DNA from: Entophlyctis helioformis
Lineage: Eukaryota > Chytridiomycota > Chytridiomycetes > Chytridiales > Chytriomycetaceae
Length of the DNA stretch: 64,000 nucleotides
Assembly: GCA_025526915.1 (NCBI GenBank)
Contig: JAHLKH010000047.1
Span: 1-64,000, forward strand
Reading direction: 5' to 3'
Shown here: one piece after another, positions 34,178-46,397 of the stretch
Layout of the letters: each line of letters starts with the position of its first letter
Position numbering within the stretch: the stretch's first letter is position 1
Position numbers and translations under genes: made by a program
The notes under the pieces: model-generated
What the model was told of the DNA's origin: nothing
Database searches by the model: none
The model's input: only the letters and a program-made list of their open reading frames with translations

Positions 34178-34676
34178 CAGACGGGCCAGCGCAGCGGGTC
34201 GAGGTGGTGCGAGAGCGGCGCGTTGCGACTTGCGTGGCAAGAGTTGGCGGAAATGCGGGCGAGGCCGGTGGCTTGGACGGATGCTGGGCGGATGCTGATG
34301 CCAGAGATCGTGGTGGGATGCTGCTGAACTACTTGTAGTTCTTGACGGGAACGCGCAGGGAGCGGCGACGACGCAGGCTGCAGCGGCCCTGCAAGGGAAC
34401 AATCAGGGCGAGTCTGCTGCCGGTGGATCGTGCCGGTGGATCGCGGCCACTGGGCAGGCAGGCAGACGGGCTGGCAGACGGGATGGCGGACGGGCACTAA
34501 GCGGGCACTCGCACAGCAGCAGCCGACACTCGCAGACACACGCAGCTGACCGCTCAGCCGACCCGCAGCCGGTGGCCAGCTGACCGCTCACGCGACTCGC
34601 AGCGAATGTTTTGGTTTCGCCCAAACGCACTCGCTCGTCGACACACTCGCACTCGCACACAACCAGACGAACAAGA
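34178..34676. promoter_or_regulatory. Shared divergent promoter region, DHTKD1 and BCKDHB
   Basis: About 500 bp separate the two start codons. It contains GC-rich sequence, two copies of CCGGTGGATCG (near 34421-34441) and repeated CTGACCGCTCA units (34545-34590). A minus-strand reading frame ending at 34337 (RRSLRVPVKNYK) has an acceptor-like TTGCAG before it but no exon to join. No TATA box is obvious. Confidence 0.4.
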
Positions 34677-35426
34677 ATGCTGCTCAAGGCTGTCCGCTCG
34701 TGCGCATCTGCCGGCCGCCTGGCGCTGGCCCAACGGCTGCCGGCCACCGCATCTGCGTCTGCATCTGCATCTGCATCTGCCGCTCTTCTCCACAGACGCT
34801 GCGTGAGTCGCTGCTCGTGCTGCTGCCTGTGCTGCCCGTTCTGGCACGGCATTTCCCCGCTTGGCCGGCGACGCTTGCGACGCTTGCGACGTCGTCCATC
34901 TGGCGGCAGCACCCGCAGACGACACTGACACACGCACATACGCATGCACATACACACACACACGCATGGCATGCATCACACCGCTTTGTATCGCACCGCT
35001 CCGCATGCGGCTGGCAGCTCGCGACGCCGGCCTCGGGCTCGCCGCCGCCTGCCGAGGGCTTCCTGCACGGCATCAACGAGTCCAAGCTGATCTGCAACAC
35101 CCGCGAGCAGACCATGGCCAACCCCGAGCTGGCCGCCGTCAAGAACTGTGCGTCGCCCTTCCCTTCATCTCCTTTGTGTTCTTGATTATGGCTGCGCTGC
35201 ACTGCGCTGGACTGCTCTGCGCTGCTCTGCACCTCGCTCGACGAGGCCAGCCGTCATCGCAATCTGCACTTGCGTGCCCGCAAAGCAGACGAAAAAACTG
35301 ACCGTGTGGCGTGACCTCACCGATCCATCCCAAACAGCCGAGACCAAGAAGCTCAACCTGTACCAGTCCGTCAACGACGCCCTCGCGACGGCCCTCGCGA
35401 CCGACGAGTCTGCCCGTAGGTCGCTC

Positions 35427-35510
<84 letters not shown>

Positions 35511-36737
35511 CCCAACCGCCTGCGCTTCCTATTGGCACTGGCATTGGCACTGACCGCCACAACAGTCGTGTTTGGCGAGGACGTCGCGTTTGGCGGCGTG
35601 TTCCGGTGCACGATGGGTCTTGCTGAAAAGTTTGGCAAGAACCGTGTCTTCAACACACCGCTCACTGAGCAGGGCATTGCTGGCTTCGGCATCGGTGTCG
35701 CTGCCGTGGGCCACACTGCGATTGCCGAGATCCAGTTTGCCGACTACGTGTTCCCGGCGTTTGACCAGGTGCGGTCTGCTCGCAGATCGGCTCTCGTGGC
35801 CGAGTGTCCGAGTGTCTGCGGATCAGAGCAGGAGGAGATGCTGACTGTTTGATGATGCACACAGATTGTCAACGAGGCTGCAAAGTACCGGTACCGCTCG
35901 GGCGGACAGTTTGATGTCGGCGGTCTGACGTTCCGCATGCCGTGTATGGCAGTCGGACACGGCGGCCACTACCACAGCCAGTCGCCCGAAGCCTACTTTG
36001 CCCACACGCCCGGCCTCAAGGTATGCCGCGTTTATCTATCGTCTATCTGTCTGTACGCCATAGCGTGTTGATGAGCGTGCGCTGACGGACACGATGGCGC
36101 CATCAGGTTGTTATCCCCAGATCGCCGATCCAGACCAAGGGCCTGCTGCTCGCGTCGATCCGCGACAAGAACCCCGTCATTTTCATGGAGCCCAAGATCC
36201 TCTACCGTGCTGCTGGTATGCCACCGCTTCTTCTCCCACTCATGCACACTGCACGCCTCATGTCGCACTCGAACTCACACTGACTATGATCGCACAGTCG
36301 AGCAGGTGCCTGTTGACGACTACGTGCTGCCGCTCGGCAAGGCCGAGGTCCTCAAGGAGGGCAAGGACGTCACAATCGTCGGCTGGGGCTCGCAGCTGTA
36401 CACGATCGAGCGCGCCATCGCTATGGCCGAGAAGCAGTTCCCGGGCCTCTCCGTCGAGCTCATTGACCTGCGCACCATCTACCCGTGGGACACGCAGACG
36501 GTGGTCGACTCGGTCAACAAGACGGGCCGTCTCATTGTGGCCCACGAGGCGCCGCAGACGGGTGGCTTTGCGGCCGAGATTGCTGCTGCCATCCAGGACC
36601 GCTGCTTCCTCAGACTCGAGGCTCCCATCACCCGTGTGTGTGGCTGGGACGTGCCGTTCCCGCTCGTGTTTGAAAAGTTTTACGTGCCGAGCGCTATCCG
36701 CTGCTTTGACGCCATCAAAAAGGTCCTCAACTACTAG
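34677..36737 (+). CDS. BCKDHB: Branched-chain 2-oxoacid dehydrogenase E1 beta subunit
   Basis: Seven exons, 34677-34802, 35018-35147, 35338-35415, 35566-35768, 35865-36020, 36107-36215 and 36298-36737, give 413 aa. The N-terminus ([20 protein letters not shown]) is a mitochondrial presequence. Conserved stretches: [76 protein letters not shown] and [19 protein letters not shown]. With E1 alpha it decarboxylates branched-chain 2-oxoacids from Val, Leu and Ile using thiamine diphosphate. FRCTMGL separates it from pyruvate dehydrogenase beta. All introns are GT-AG; intron 3 is mostly a CT microsatellite. Confidence 0.93.
35431..35508 (+). repeat. CT dinucleotide microsatellite in intron 3 of BCKDHB
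   Basis: About 38 uninterrupted CT units fill half of a 150-nt intron (35416-35565). On the transcribed strand this is an extended pyrimidine tract ending about 57 nt before the 3' splice site. Confidence 0.95.
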
Positions 36738-36950
36738 TCGTCTCGGCTCTGGATCGTCTCGGTCGCCATCCCCATCCCCTGGTTTCTCTCTGACTTATAA
36801 ACACATTCCCGTCATCACGTCGTGATTGGTGTCGTGCGTCCTTGACAATCCAAAAGAGTCGATCGGATCTGTTCATTGCCAAGGCACAAGAGACACAAAT
36901 GAAGAGAGGCAGAGACAGAGGCAGAGAGCGAGAGAGCAAAGGGCATGAGA

Positions 36951-38850
36951 TCATCCACGGAGCTTGCCAAGCCGGTACGCAGCAACGATAGCAAGGGCAA
37001 ACAGCAAGGGGTTGCCACCGACGGCCGCAACACGCTTCTGCCACGCGCGGATCGTGCTAAACAGCAATCCGCGCACGCCCGTGACATTGCTCAGGTCTCT
37101 GAACATCAAAAACTTGATCGTCTTCCACGCGCTGCCCTTCATGTCAAACACCTTGTTGGGGTACCGCATGTCGTTGGCAGACTCAAGTCCAGGCGCGACC
37201 AGGCTCACGGCACGCTTGTGCGTGCACGCGTCAAAGCCATGCTTGCCGTGGTAGGCACCCATGCCCGATGTGCCGACACCGCCAAACGGAAGCCCCGTGA
37301 TGCCCAGCGAGAAGAGGAGGTCGTTGGCCATGACGCCGCCAGACGGAATGGCCGCAATCACGCGCTCGACAAACGCAGACGACCGCGAGAACGGGTACAG
37401 CGCGAGCGGCGCTTCGCCTTTGCCGTTAATGTCCGCAATGACGGCGTTCAGGTCGGTATACTCGAGGATCGGCAGGATCGGCCCAAAGATCTCGCTGCGC
37501 ATCAGCGGATGCGTCTTGGAGTCGGCCGTCACGCCGCGCACAAACGTCGGGGCGATAAAGAGATCGCTTGCGTTGGTCTGGCCGCCAAAGACGAGCTCGG
37601 TGCCGGGCACCTTGAGCTGCGCATCGAGGACGCCCTTGAGGCGGTCAAAGTGGTGGCGGTTGATGATGCGCGAGTAGATGCTGGAGGTGGTCGGGTCGCC
37701 GTGCACCTGCGCGACAGCGAGCGGGATGGCCGCGTAGAAGGCCTCGGCGATGTCCTTGTGCACGTAGACGTAGTCGGGGCGACACAGGTCTGGAGTGGTG
37801 TGCGTGTTCGTGGCGGTGCACATGTCAGATGCACGGCACAGTGACCAGAGCGGACATGAGCAAGACAAGGAGACATACCTGACCGGCGTTGGCGATCTTG
37901 GCCCAGGCAATGCGGCGTGCGGCGATCATGACGTCCACGTCCTTGTCGATAATGACGGGCGACTTGCCACCGAGCTCGAGCAGCACCGGCGTGAGGTGCT
38001 TTGACGCAGCGGCCATGATGATACGGCCGACCGCCGAGTTGCCCGTGTAGATGATCAGATCGGTCTTCTGCTCGAGCAGGATCGTGGTCTCGGGCACGGC
38101 GCCAAACACGCACTTGACGGCATCGGCATCGAGGTACTTGGGGATCAGCGACATGAGCAGCGTCGACGTGTGTGGCGCAACCTCGGTGAACTTGAGGATG
38201 GCCGCGTTGCCGCCGCCGAGCGCAGACGCGAGCGGGATCAGCGACACGTTCACGGGGTAGTTCCAGGTGTTGATGATGAGCACCACGCCGAGCGGGTCGT
38301 GGCGGATCTGGAACTTGTGCGCGGCAAAGGCGATGCTGCCGCCGGACACGGGCTCGGGCGTCATCCAGTCGTCGAGGTTCTCGAGGATCTCGGCGATCTC
38401 GTTGCGCACGCCGACGAGCTCGAAGATGAGCGAGTCTTCGTACACCTGTCGGCGCAAAGAGGCAAGGGTGTTGGTGGTGGCAATGGCGTGGGCAGTGGCA
38501 GCAGGCGACCAGGGGCTGCACACATGACGGCTTGTCGCTGTGCACACATGCCATAGCGCAAGAGTGCAGGCGCACACACACACAGCACACACACACAGAC
38601 ACAAACAGACACAGATACAGGCACACACACACACCTTCTTGTGGTCGCGGTAGAGGGCGGCGGCAATGGCCTCCTCTTCCTTGACGGTCATGTCGTACAG
38701 CGCACGCAGCTGGCGCTTGCGCCAGTCGAGCGACTTGGTGACGCCCGTGTTGAACGTCTTGCGGGCATCGGCCACCAGGCGGGGGATGGCGTCAAAGGCC
38801 GTGTAGGCGGCGATGGGCGGGTTGTCGTGGCCGCCTTTGGGGATGGTCAT
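36951..38850 (-). CDS. Fatty aldehyde dehydrogenase (ALDH3 type), tandem copy 1
   Basis: Exons 38850-38635, 38445-37879 and 37789-36951 give about 540 aa. ALDH landmarks: INTWNYPVNVSLIPLASAL, LKFTEVAPHTSTLL, IIYTGNSAVGRIIMAAA, LLELGGKSPVIIDKD (general-base Glu), NAGQTCVAP (nucleophile Cys, across an intron), RSEIFGPILPILEY, YPFSRSS and LPFGGVGTSGMGAYHGKHGF. A C-terminal hydrophobic segment (NPLLFALAIVAAYRLGKL) suggests a membrane anchor, as in Hfd1/ALDH3A2. It oxidises long-chain aldehydes to acids. One base is missing in the GGGG run at 37776-37779, right after the catalytic Cys. Copy 2 has the full codon there. A TTATATC element at about 39031-39037 (minus) may be its TATA box. Confidence 0.88.
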
Positions 38851-39059
38851 GGCGGGCTGGCTTGTTGGTTGGTTGGTAGGTTGGTTGGTGCGGTGCTTTG
38901 GTGCGGAAGTCGCGCGTTGGCACGTGAGGACCGACGAGATTGGCCGCGTCCAGAGCAGGCGGACACGCAGGCGGACACGCAGACACACAGGAAGATGCGT
39001 AGATGGACAGATGGGTTGTATTCCAACAGCAGATATAAGACACGCGACAGATACACCGA

Positions 39060-41069
39060 CTAGAAGAGATCGGCCAGCGCGCGGGCAAAGCGGTCAGCGT
39101 AGCCGCGGCGAGCCAGGCCCACGCCCAGCAGCACACCGGCCGCGAGCACGCCGGGCGCATACAGCCAGCCAAACAGCTTGCCAAACTTGCGGGCGACGCT
39201 CGCAACCGCCAGCGACGCGCCGCTGGGCATCTTGCGGAACAGCAGGGCGTCGACGGCCTTGTAGGCGAAACCGGCGCGGTCGTACATGGGCTGCTGGTAG
39301 CGCACCATGTTGACAAACTCGAGGCCGGCCGGCGTGAGTAGCGTGGCGCGCTTGTGCGAGAACGCCTCGAAGCCGTGCTTGCCGTGGTACGAGCCCATGC
39401 CCGACTCGCCCACACCGCCAAACGGCAGGCTCTCGATGGCGAGCGAGATGATGAGGTCGTTGGCCATGACGTTGCCGGCGTCCACGCTGCCGGCAATCTT
39501 CTCAATCACCGCCGACGAGCGCGAGAAGGGGTACAGCGCGAGCGGCGGCTCGCCCTTGGACTGGATCGTCTTGATCACGGCGTCCAGGTCGGTGTACTCG
39601 ATGATCGGCAGCACAGGGCCAAAGATCTCGCCGCGCATGCGGGGTGGAGACCGGCGTCGGCGGTTACGCCGGCAATGACGGTCGGGGCGATAAAGAGATC
39701 GTCGGCGTCCGTCTGGCCACCAGCAATCAGGCGCGAACCGGGCACCTGGAGCTGAGCATCGATGATGCGCTTGAGGCGGTCAAAGTGGTTGCGGTTGACG
39801 ATGCGCGTGTAGACGTTGGAGGTGGCGGGGTCGCCAATGAGGTCGGCAATGGCGAGCGGGATGGCCTTGTAGAACGCCTCGGCGACGTCCTTGTGCACGT
39901 AGACGTAGTCGGGAGCGACACAGGTCTGGAGTGTGTGCGTGGCGGTGCACATGTTAGATGCATGGCACAGTAACCAGAGTGGGCATGAGCAAGACAAGGA
40001 AACATACCTGGCCGGCGTTGATGGTCTTGCCCCAAAGCACACGCTTGGCAGCCGTGTACACGTCAATGTCCTTGTCGACAATGACAGGCGACTTGCCGCC
40101 GAGCTCAAGAACGACCGGCGTGAGGTGCTTGGAGGCCGCAGCCATGACGACGCGCGCAACAGCCGAGTTGCCCGTGTAGAAGATGATGTTGAACTTTTGC
40201 TCAAGGAGCAGAGTCGACTCGGGCACGGCGCCATAGACGTACTTGATGGCGCGCGTGTCAAGGTACTTGGGCATCAGGTTGAAGAGCGTGGCCGCAGTGT
40301 GGGGCGACACCTCCGAGAACTTGAGGACGGCGGCGTTGCCGGCAGCGATAGCAGCCACCAGCGGGATCAGCGTGAGGTTCACGGGGTAGTTCCACGTGCC
40401 GATGATGAGCGCGACACCGTACGGGTGGTAGCGGATCTCGGAGCGGTTGAGCGCAAACGCGAGCGACCCAGAGGAGACGACCTGCGGCTCGACCCAGGCA
40501 TCAAGGTGCTCGACAGCCTCGACGATGGCGTTGCGGACAAGAGCAATCTCGAAGAACATGGCATCCTCATAGGGCTGTGGATGGCGGGGGGAATGCAGGT
40601 GTCGGTTGAATGGTTTTTGTGTCAGTGCGCGTGATCTCAAGAGTGTGCAGCGGCGCGCTCGCAAGGCACGATGGCGTTGAATGGCGTTGAATGGCGGTGT
40701 GCACGACGGTGTGCAGAGCGAGCCAGTCGACGCTCGTTGGCAGCCGCAAGCCGTCTGTGGCAGCAGCCTACAGTGCACTCACGCCCCTCGCACACTCTCA
40801 TGGCACAGTGCCGAGAAAGAATGCGGCAACAGCAAGAGCAGACCAGGCAAGACAGGACATACCTTGCGCAGGTCCTTGTACAGTGCAGACGCAATAGCAG
40901 TCTCCTCCTTGACGGTGAATTCGTACAGGGCTTTGAGCTGGGCCTTGCGCCAGGCGATGTCCTTGGTGAAGCCCGAGGCGAACGCCTTGTGGGCATCGGC
41001 GACCAGCGCGGGGATCTCGGGCAGCGGGGTGAACGAGGCAGTAGGGGTTTCGACAACGACAAAGGTCAT
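39060..41069 (-). CDS. Fatty aldehyde dehydrogenase (ALDH3 type), tandem copy 2
   Basis: Exons 41069-40863, 40574-40008 and 39925-39060 give about 546 aa. Intron positions equal those of copy 1, and exon 2 is 567 nt in both. Landmarks: IGTWNYPVNLTLIPLVAAI, LKFSEVSPHTAATL, VLELGGKSPVIVDKD, NAGQTCVAPDYVYVHKD, RGEIFGPVLPIIEY, LPFGGVGESGMGSYHGKHGF. The C-terminus (LYAPGVLAAGVLLGVGLA) is hydrophobic and likely anchors it in a membrane. One base is missing in the GGGG run at 39641-39644, before MRGEIFGP; copy 1 reads HPLMRSEIFGP without a break. The two paralogues have diverged, so the duplication is not recent. Confidence 0.88.
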
Positions 41070-41494
41070 GAGGTGCGAGTTGGACGGGGCTTGGCAGGAA
41101 TGCTGGAAGGGGAATGAGTGGCTGCTGCCGTTTTAAAGTACTCGTGCGGAGAATCTCGGATCGTGAAAGCGGCTTGGCGGTGCGTTGTTACAGTACGCGC
41201 ACAACTCTGAAACGCCGTTTCAGGCTTGTGGACGACACGGGCGACGGCGGGCAGGGACATTGGTTGTGTTGTCCGGCCGACCAGCCCTTGGCCGCACCGT
41301 CGCCCACTTGTACCACTCAACCGCAGGCGCCAAACGCGGCAGCACCCTTCCGGCACGGCCCTTGGGCATCCAAGCATTGCACAGCATGCGTCAACAGACA
41401 GCACAAGCTTGATAACATCGGCTTGTATTGTGATGGTGATGATAACATGATGATGGTTGATAACAAGGGGAACGCGGACCACTCGGCAGGCCAC

Positions 41495-44400
41495 TCAGAA
41501 CAGACCAGCCTTCTTGAGCATCTCAATCTTGCTCTGCATGTCCTTGACGGGATCGTCGCCGACCGACGACGCACCGCCAGACGTGGCATCCATCTCGCGC
41601 GGCTCGAGGGCCAGCGAGATCTCGTACAGCTCCTGTGCGTCGCGGCGGCCCTCGCGCTCGATGGAGCCAATCAGGAAGTCCTGGATCTCGGGCACGTCGA
41701 CGTACACGAAGCCGATCTGGAACCGCTGCACCTCCTGGATGATGCGCGCCGTCTTGGCGTACTTGTCAAAGTTGATCAGGCGGCCGTTGTTGCGGCGGTC
41801 GGGGTTGCCGTCGTCGGTGAACGTCAGGTCGGTGAGGAACAGCCCAATGAACGGGAGCGTGGGCACCGGCGACTGGCGCAGCCGCTGGCGGTACTCGGCG
41901 TAGTTGCGGTTGTGGTCGGCGATGCGCTTGAGGTAGTCGAACATGGCCTGCGTCTTGGCCGACTGGCCCTCCCACGAGCGCCGCAGACGCGCAATCGTGG
42001 TCGAGTCGAGACCCGCCAGAATGGCAAACAGCGTGTTGTAGTTGTTGTACGCAAGGCAGCGGTCGGCCACCTTGATAAAGAACTTGATGATGATCGAGCG
42101 GCGCTTGGCGTCCGAGTCGGACAGGATCGACGACACCACCCAGCCCGTGACCTTGGTCGACATCTGCGACATGGCCCGCACGTTGTTGGCAATCGATCCG
42201 CGCTTCTTGGCCCACTCCTGGCGCATGAGCTCCTGCGGCATGATGCGCGCGTACATGGCCGACTCGATGAGCGTCATCTGGCGCGCCACCTCGATCGGGT
42301 CCAAGTCGAGCAGACTGAAGCGCTTGAGGTTGCGCGGCAGCACCGGCTGCGGAATGTCCTCGGGCCGCACATTGGCCCGCTTGATCTTGGGCGTCTGTGG
42401 CGTCTGCATCACGTCCGTGTTGATCTTCTTGGTCACGAGCTCCATGAGCCGCGATGCCAGCGGCGCGTGCGCACGCATCATCACGTTGGACGCAAACTGG
42501 TAGATGCGGTCCAGACACACATCGTCGAGCGCGTCGACCCAGTGCGACTCGAGCCACGTCTTGAAGGCGTTCGAGACGCGGATCTGGATCGGCACGAGCT
42601 TCTTGTCGATCCAGATCTTGAGCTCGGCATCCGACAGGCCCTGCGGCGGCGACAGGTTGTAGCGGTTGATGAGCACGTTGAGGAGATCCTCCGACGTTGC
42701 AAACAGGTGGAACGTCATCAGGAACGCGTTGGCGAAGCCCGCGTCGACGGGCTGGTCGTGCAGCGTCAGACGCTCAACAAGCGCTTCAAACGTGCCGCCG
42801 TTGACGGCACCCTCCATGTTGAATGTGATGTCCTCGGTCCGGTAGTCCTTGGCAAGGAAGTTGAGACCCTTCGTGCCGTCGTTCTTGGAGCGCGGGCCCA
42901 TGCGCTTGGGGATCTCGCCGTCGCCAAAGAACTTGCGCAGCTTGTTGGCCGAGATCTCGGCGGGCGACTGCTGCGAGTCGTCCGTCTCGTACTGGCTCTG
43001 CTGCTGAAGGTGCTGCTGCTGGTGGTGGTGGTAGTGATCGCCAGTGTGTGCGCTGCCGGCGTTGCTGGCCTCGTAGTAGGAGCCAGTGACCGACATGGGC
43101 TGCTGGTGCATGTGGTGTGGGATCTGGTGCTGAATGTGCTGCTGGTACGAGCCCGCCGACGTGGGTCCGTTGAACGAGTAGCCGCTTGCCACCGAGAACT
43201 TGCGATCGGCAAGCGGCGACGTGGGCGACCGGCCCGGCTGTGCACTGCTGTTGTTGCTGTTGATCATGTTGGCGTTGGCGTTGTTGCCCGACATGCCCGA
43301 GCCGCCGGCGTACGGCGAGACGTGCGAGCCAAGGCCGCTGCTGCCCGAGCTGAGGGGGCGGTTGCCGGCATCCGAGAGCGCGCGGTTGAGACTGTTGGTG
43401 ATGCCCATGGCGGCCGGGGCGGTGTTGGGCTCGACGTACCGCTGCTGCGGCTGCTGCGAGCCGGCCGACGACAGGCCGCCGGACATGGACGCGGACATCT
43501 GGCGCGAGTGCTGGTCGCCGCCGTTGGATCCGTCCACAAGGAACGTCAGCGACAGCGCGCGTCGCTGCAGGTTGGACAGCTCGTTGGACGCCGACGGGCG
43601 TCTGCCGCCCGATCCGGCCGACGTCTGCTCGGAGATCGGGTGCCATTCCAGCTCGTCGCGGCGGTCAATGACCAGCTTGACGGCGATGACGACGTTCTCG
43701 ACCGACGTTATGACGTGCGTGGTGGCCTCGAGCAGCTGGTTGACCGTCTCGGCACCCGACGAGAACGGCCGGTTGGCCGAGCTCGAGACGAGCGCCACAA
43801 GATCGGTCGCGAACATGTACAGCCGCTCCTTGCTCGACACAAGCTGCGACACGAGCTGGTTGGGGTCCTCGAGCGGGCTCACATCCACGCGCACGTCCTC
43901 GATGATGGACATGAGCTCGCCGATCGACGTCACGCACTCGCGCACGCTGTTGACCAGGTCGTTGCCGACAACGTTGCGGCTCTGCGTGATGAGCGTCACG
44001 GTCGTCGCGAGCCTGTCCATGATGCCCTTGGTGTACGTCTCGATGCGCGACACGAGCTCCTGGTCCGCCAGCGCGATGCCCGTGAGGTCAAAGAGAGCCA
44101 TCTGCTCCTCGGGTGCGTGGCGCAGCGCAATCGCCAGGTCCTGCGCCACGGCCACAAAGTGGCGCACGGCGAGCAGCACCTGGCCGGCTTGGTAGCGCAT
44201 GGTGTTGGCCGAGTCGGGCGGGGGCCAGATGCCCGACGCGAGCTTGGCCGACAGAATCAGTTTGGAGAGGTTGCTCATAATGCCCGTGTGGTGCGTGGCG
44301 AGCTTCGGGTTGCTGCGCATGATCTCTGCGTCGGACGAGATGGTGCCGGACGACGCAAACATGTCGCGGATGGCGCGCACGATCTGGTGCGTCTGCTCCA

Positions 44401-46186
44401 CGTACCGCGACTTGATCTGGTTCTTGGCCGAGTAGTTGAGGTCCGAGATGGACTTGAGAATGTTGTTGATGAGGAGCTCCCACGAGATGTCGGTTGTCTC
44501 GGTCAGGAGCGACGCCAGGCCCCAGTCTGACGTGAACGTGCCGCCCGCCGTCGCCGTCTGCGGCCGGTTGGGCGGCAGGCTCTTGTCCTGGTTAGCGACA
44601 AACTTGTCGTCCTGGAGCAGCAGCAGCGAGCGTCTGCGCGAGATGGACGCCTGCCATGCGCATGCGCGTCAGTCGCTGTGCACACACACTGGTCGCCAGC
44701 ACGCTCAAACTCACCGACTTGCGGACATCCTCCATCTCGTAGGTCGACTCGCTCGTCTGCGTGTTCACGTAGTACACCTGTCCGTTGGTTGGGTTGACCT
44801 TGCGCACCCAGTACGGCGGCAGGTCGCCGCGCGTCTGCTGGAACGCCTCCAGGCCAGCCGGGCCTTCTCTCGCCTCGTCTGCCTCCTCGCCCGTCTTGGC
44901 TGCGCCATGACCGCCGGCAGACTCGGGCAGCGCCTCGTTCGAGCTCGATCCAGAATCGGGAAACGCCTGCTTGTCGCTCAGCACCTCCTCGAGCGTCTGG
45001 GCGAGCGAGTCGAGCTGCATGTGCGCGTTCACGAGCGAGTTGCTGCGGTCGCGTGCCGACTGGGGGGCGCCGCTCTCGGACCCCTGTCCCGGCGACGTCA
45101 AGGCCGACGGCTGCTGGGCACATGCGTGGCGATTGTGAGTGGCGGGCAGGCCGTGCAGAAGGGGGCGGCGGGATGCACTTACATCTTGGACGGGCTCGAT
45201 GTAGTTGGACGGGAACCAGCCTGTGGATCGGGGCGGCGTCCGTCGGTGGGCATCAGATCCGAGCAAGTTGAACGCCGTGTGGCGTCGGCAGCAGCCGAAG
45301 GCGTCAGAATGCGGTTGAATAGCAGCGGGCAAGGCGGGTCATGTGAGTGTCCAGACAGATGCGGTGCACACGAGCAAGTGGCAAGACGGCGGGCCGTGTG
45401 CGGTGGGCAGTGTGTGCGGTGGTGTGCAGCAGGGGGGATCGGCTGCTGGCGGCGGTGGTGGCGCTGCGGGCCGAGGGAGGCAGGCGGGCTGGCGTCGAGT
45501 GCATCCAAGCCGCTCGGCGAGCTCGGCGAGCTTGGCAGCCGCCGCCAGCCCGCCCGTCTGCTCCCCCTCGAATCGACACGAACGAGGCGGCGGCGGCGGC
45601 GTCCGCCAGGAGGCGTTGCTCGGCTGCGGATGGTGCCGATGGTGCTGATGCTGCTGATGCTGCTGATGGACGGCAGGCCAGGAGGTGCACACAGCCGGCT
45701 GATGCAGGCGGGCAGGCGGTCGGGCTACCGGGCGAGTGCAGGTGCCGCACTCGCAGCCAGTCAGCTGGCCAGCCTTGTGCACCAGGTGCGGTGTGGATTG
45801 GCCGATGCTGTCGCTGCTGTCGCTTGTCACGCCGATGCTGCTGCTGCTGCCGCTGGTGCACAACGCCGCCAGAGCGGACCTCCAGCCCTTGGCCACCCTG
45901 CCGCACACGCACCGGCAGCCGGCCTGCCTGTCGAGCTGCCGAGCTGTGCAGCCAGCAGCCAGCAGCCAGCAGCCGGCCGCCCACAACCGCCAGACATGCC
46001 ATGGCAACAAGGACGGCACGCACCTCGCTGAGACCCAATCGTGCCGTCCCACCAGCCGGAGGCGTCTTTGGAGTGCACATAGATGATGTCGCCGCGGGAC
46101 AGCGACAGGCAGGTCGGGTCGGGCGCCGGGTAGTCGTGCAGCGCCCGGACCGTGTCGATGTACTGGTCTGGCGGCAGGCGGGTCAT
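41495..46186 (-). CDS. Ras guanine-nucleotide exchange factor with SH3 and WW-like domains
   Basis: Exons 46186-46024, 45220-45183, 45113-44715 and 44650-41495 give 1251 aa. Domains in order: SH3 split over exons 1-2 (VRALHDYPAPDPTCLSLSRG, ASGWWDGTIG, GWFPSNYIEPV), a WW-like motif (LPPYWVRKVNPTNGQVYYVN; its second Trp is Tyr), a helical middle part, a Ser/Gln/His-rich disordered stretch, RasGEF-N (VNGGTFEALVERLTLHDQPV, NAFLMTFHLFATSEDLLNVL) and catalytic RasGEF (DLDPIEVARQMTLIESAMYA, STKVTGWVVSSILSDSDAKR, FFIKVADRCLAYNNYNTLFA, LPFIGLFLTDLTF). SH3 plus Cdc25 domain is the fungal Cdc25/Sdc25 layout that activates Ras-cAMP signalling. Intron 1 is 803 nt. Confidence 0.92.
45221..46023 (-). other. 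Unusually long RasGEF intron 1 (803 nt)
   Basis: It splits the SH3 domain and begins GTGCGT and ends CCACAG. The interior has CAGCAGC-type repeats (about 45950-45980) and GATGCT/GCTGCT runs (about 45640-45670). Long frames cross it on both strands, but none has recognisable domains; they look like by-products of GC-rich repeats. Confidence 0.55.
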
Positions 46187-46397
46187 ACGATCAGACGGTT
46201 GAGTGTTGTCTGGGTCGGTGCGTTGGCCGGCTGGTTTGCGCTGTCATCGGCCACGTGACACGGTCGTGGCTCTGCAGCGTCACGGGCCGCGGGCGTTGAC
46301 GCAACTCGCCAACACACAACGGGCAGACAGACACAAGCGGCAGTGCGCAGTCCAGCCAGTCGCGCTCTGCTTCATTCACATCACACTCTGCGTCACA

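Noticed and set aside
34337..34393. Possible terminal exon on the minus strand (RRRRSLRVPVKNYK, stop) after a TTGCAG acceptor
   Set aside because: It looks like the end of a small basic ribosomal-type protein, but no upstream exon or start could be found before the BCKDHB gene.
41114..44530. 1138-codon plus-strand frame opposite the RasGEF gene
   Set aside because: It is the antisense shadow of a GC-rich coding exon (Arg/Val/His/Leu-rich, no domains). The minus strand carries clear RasGEF motifs.
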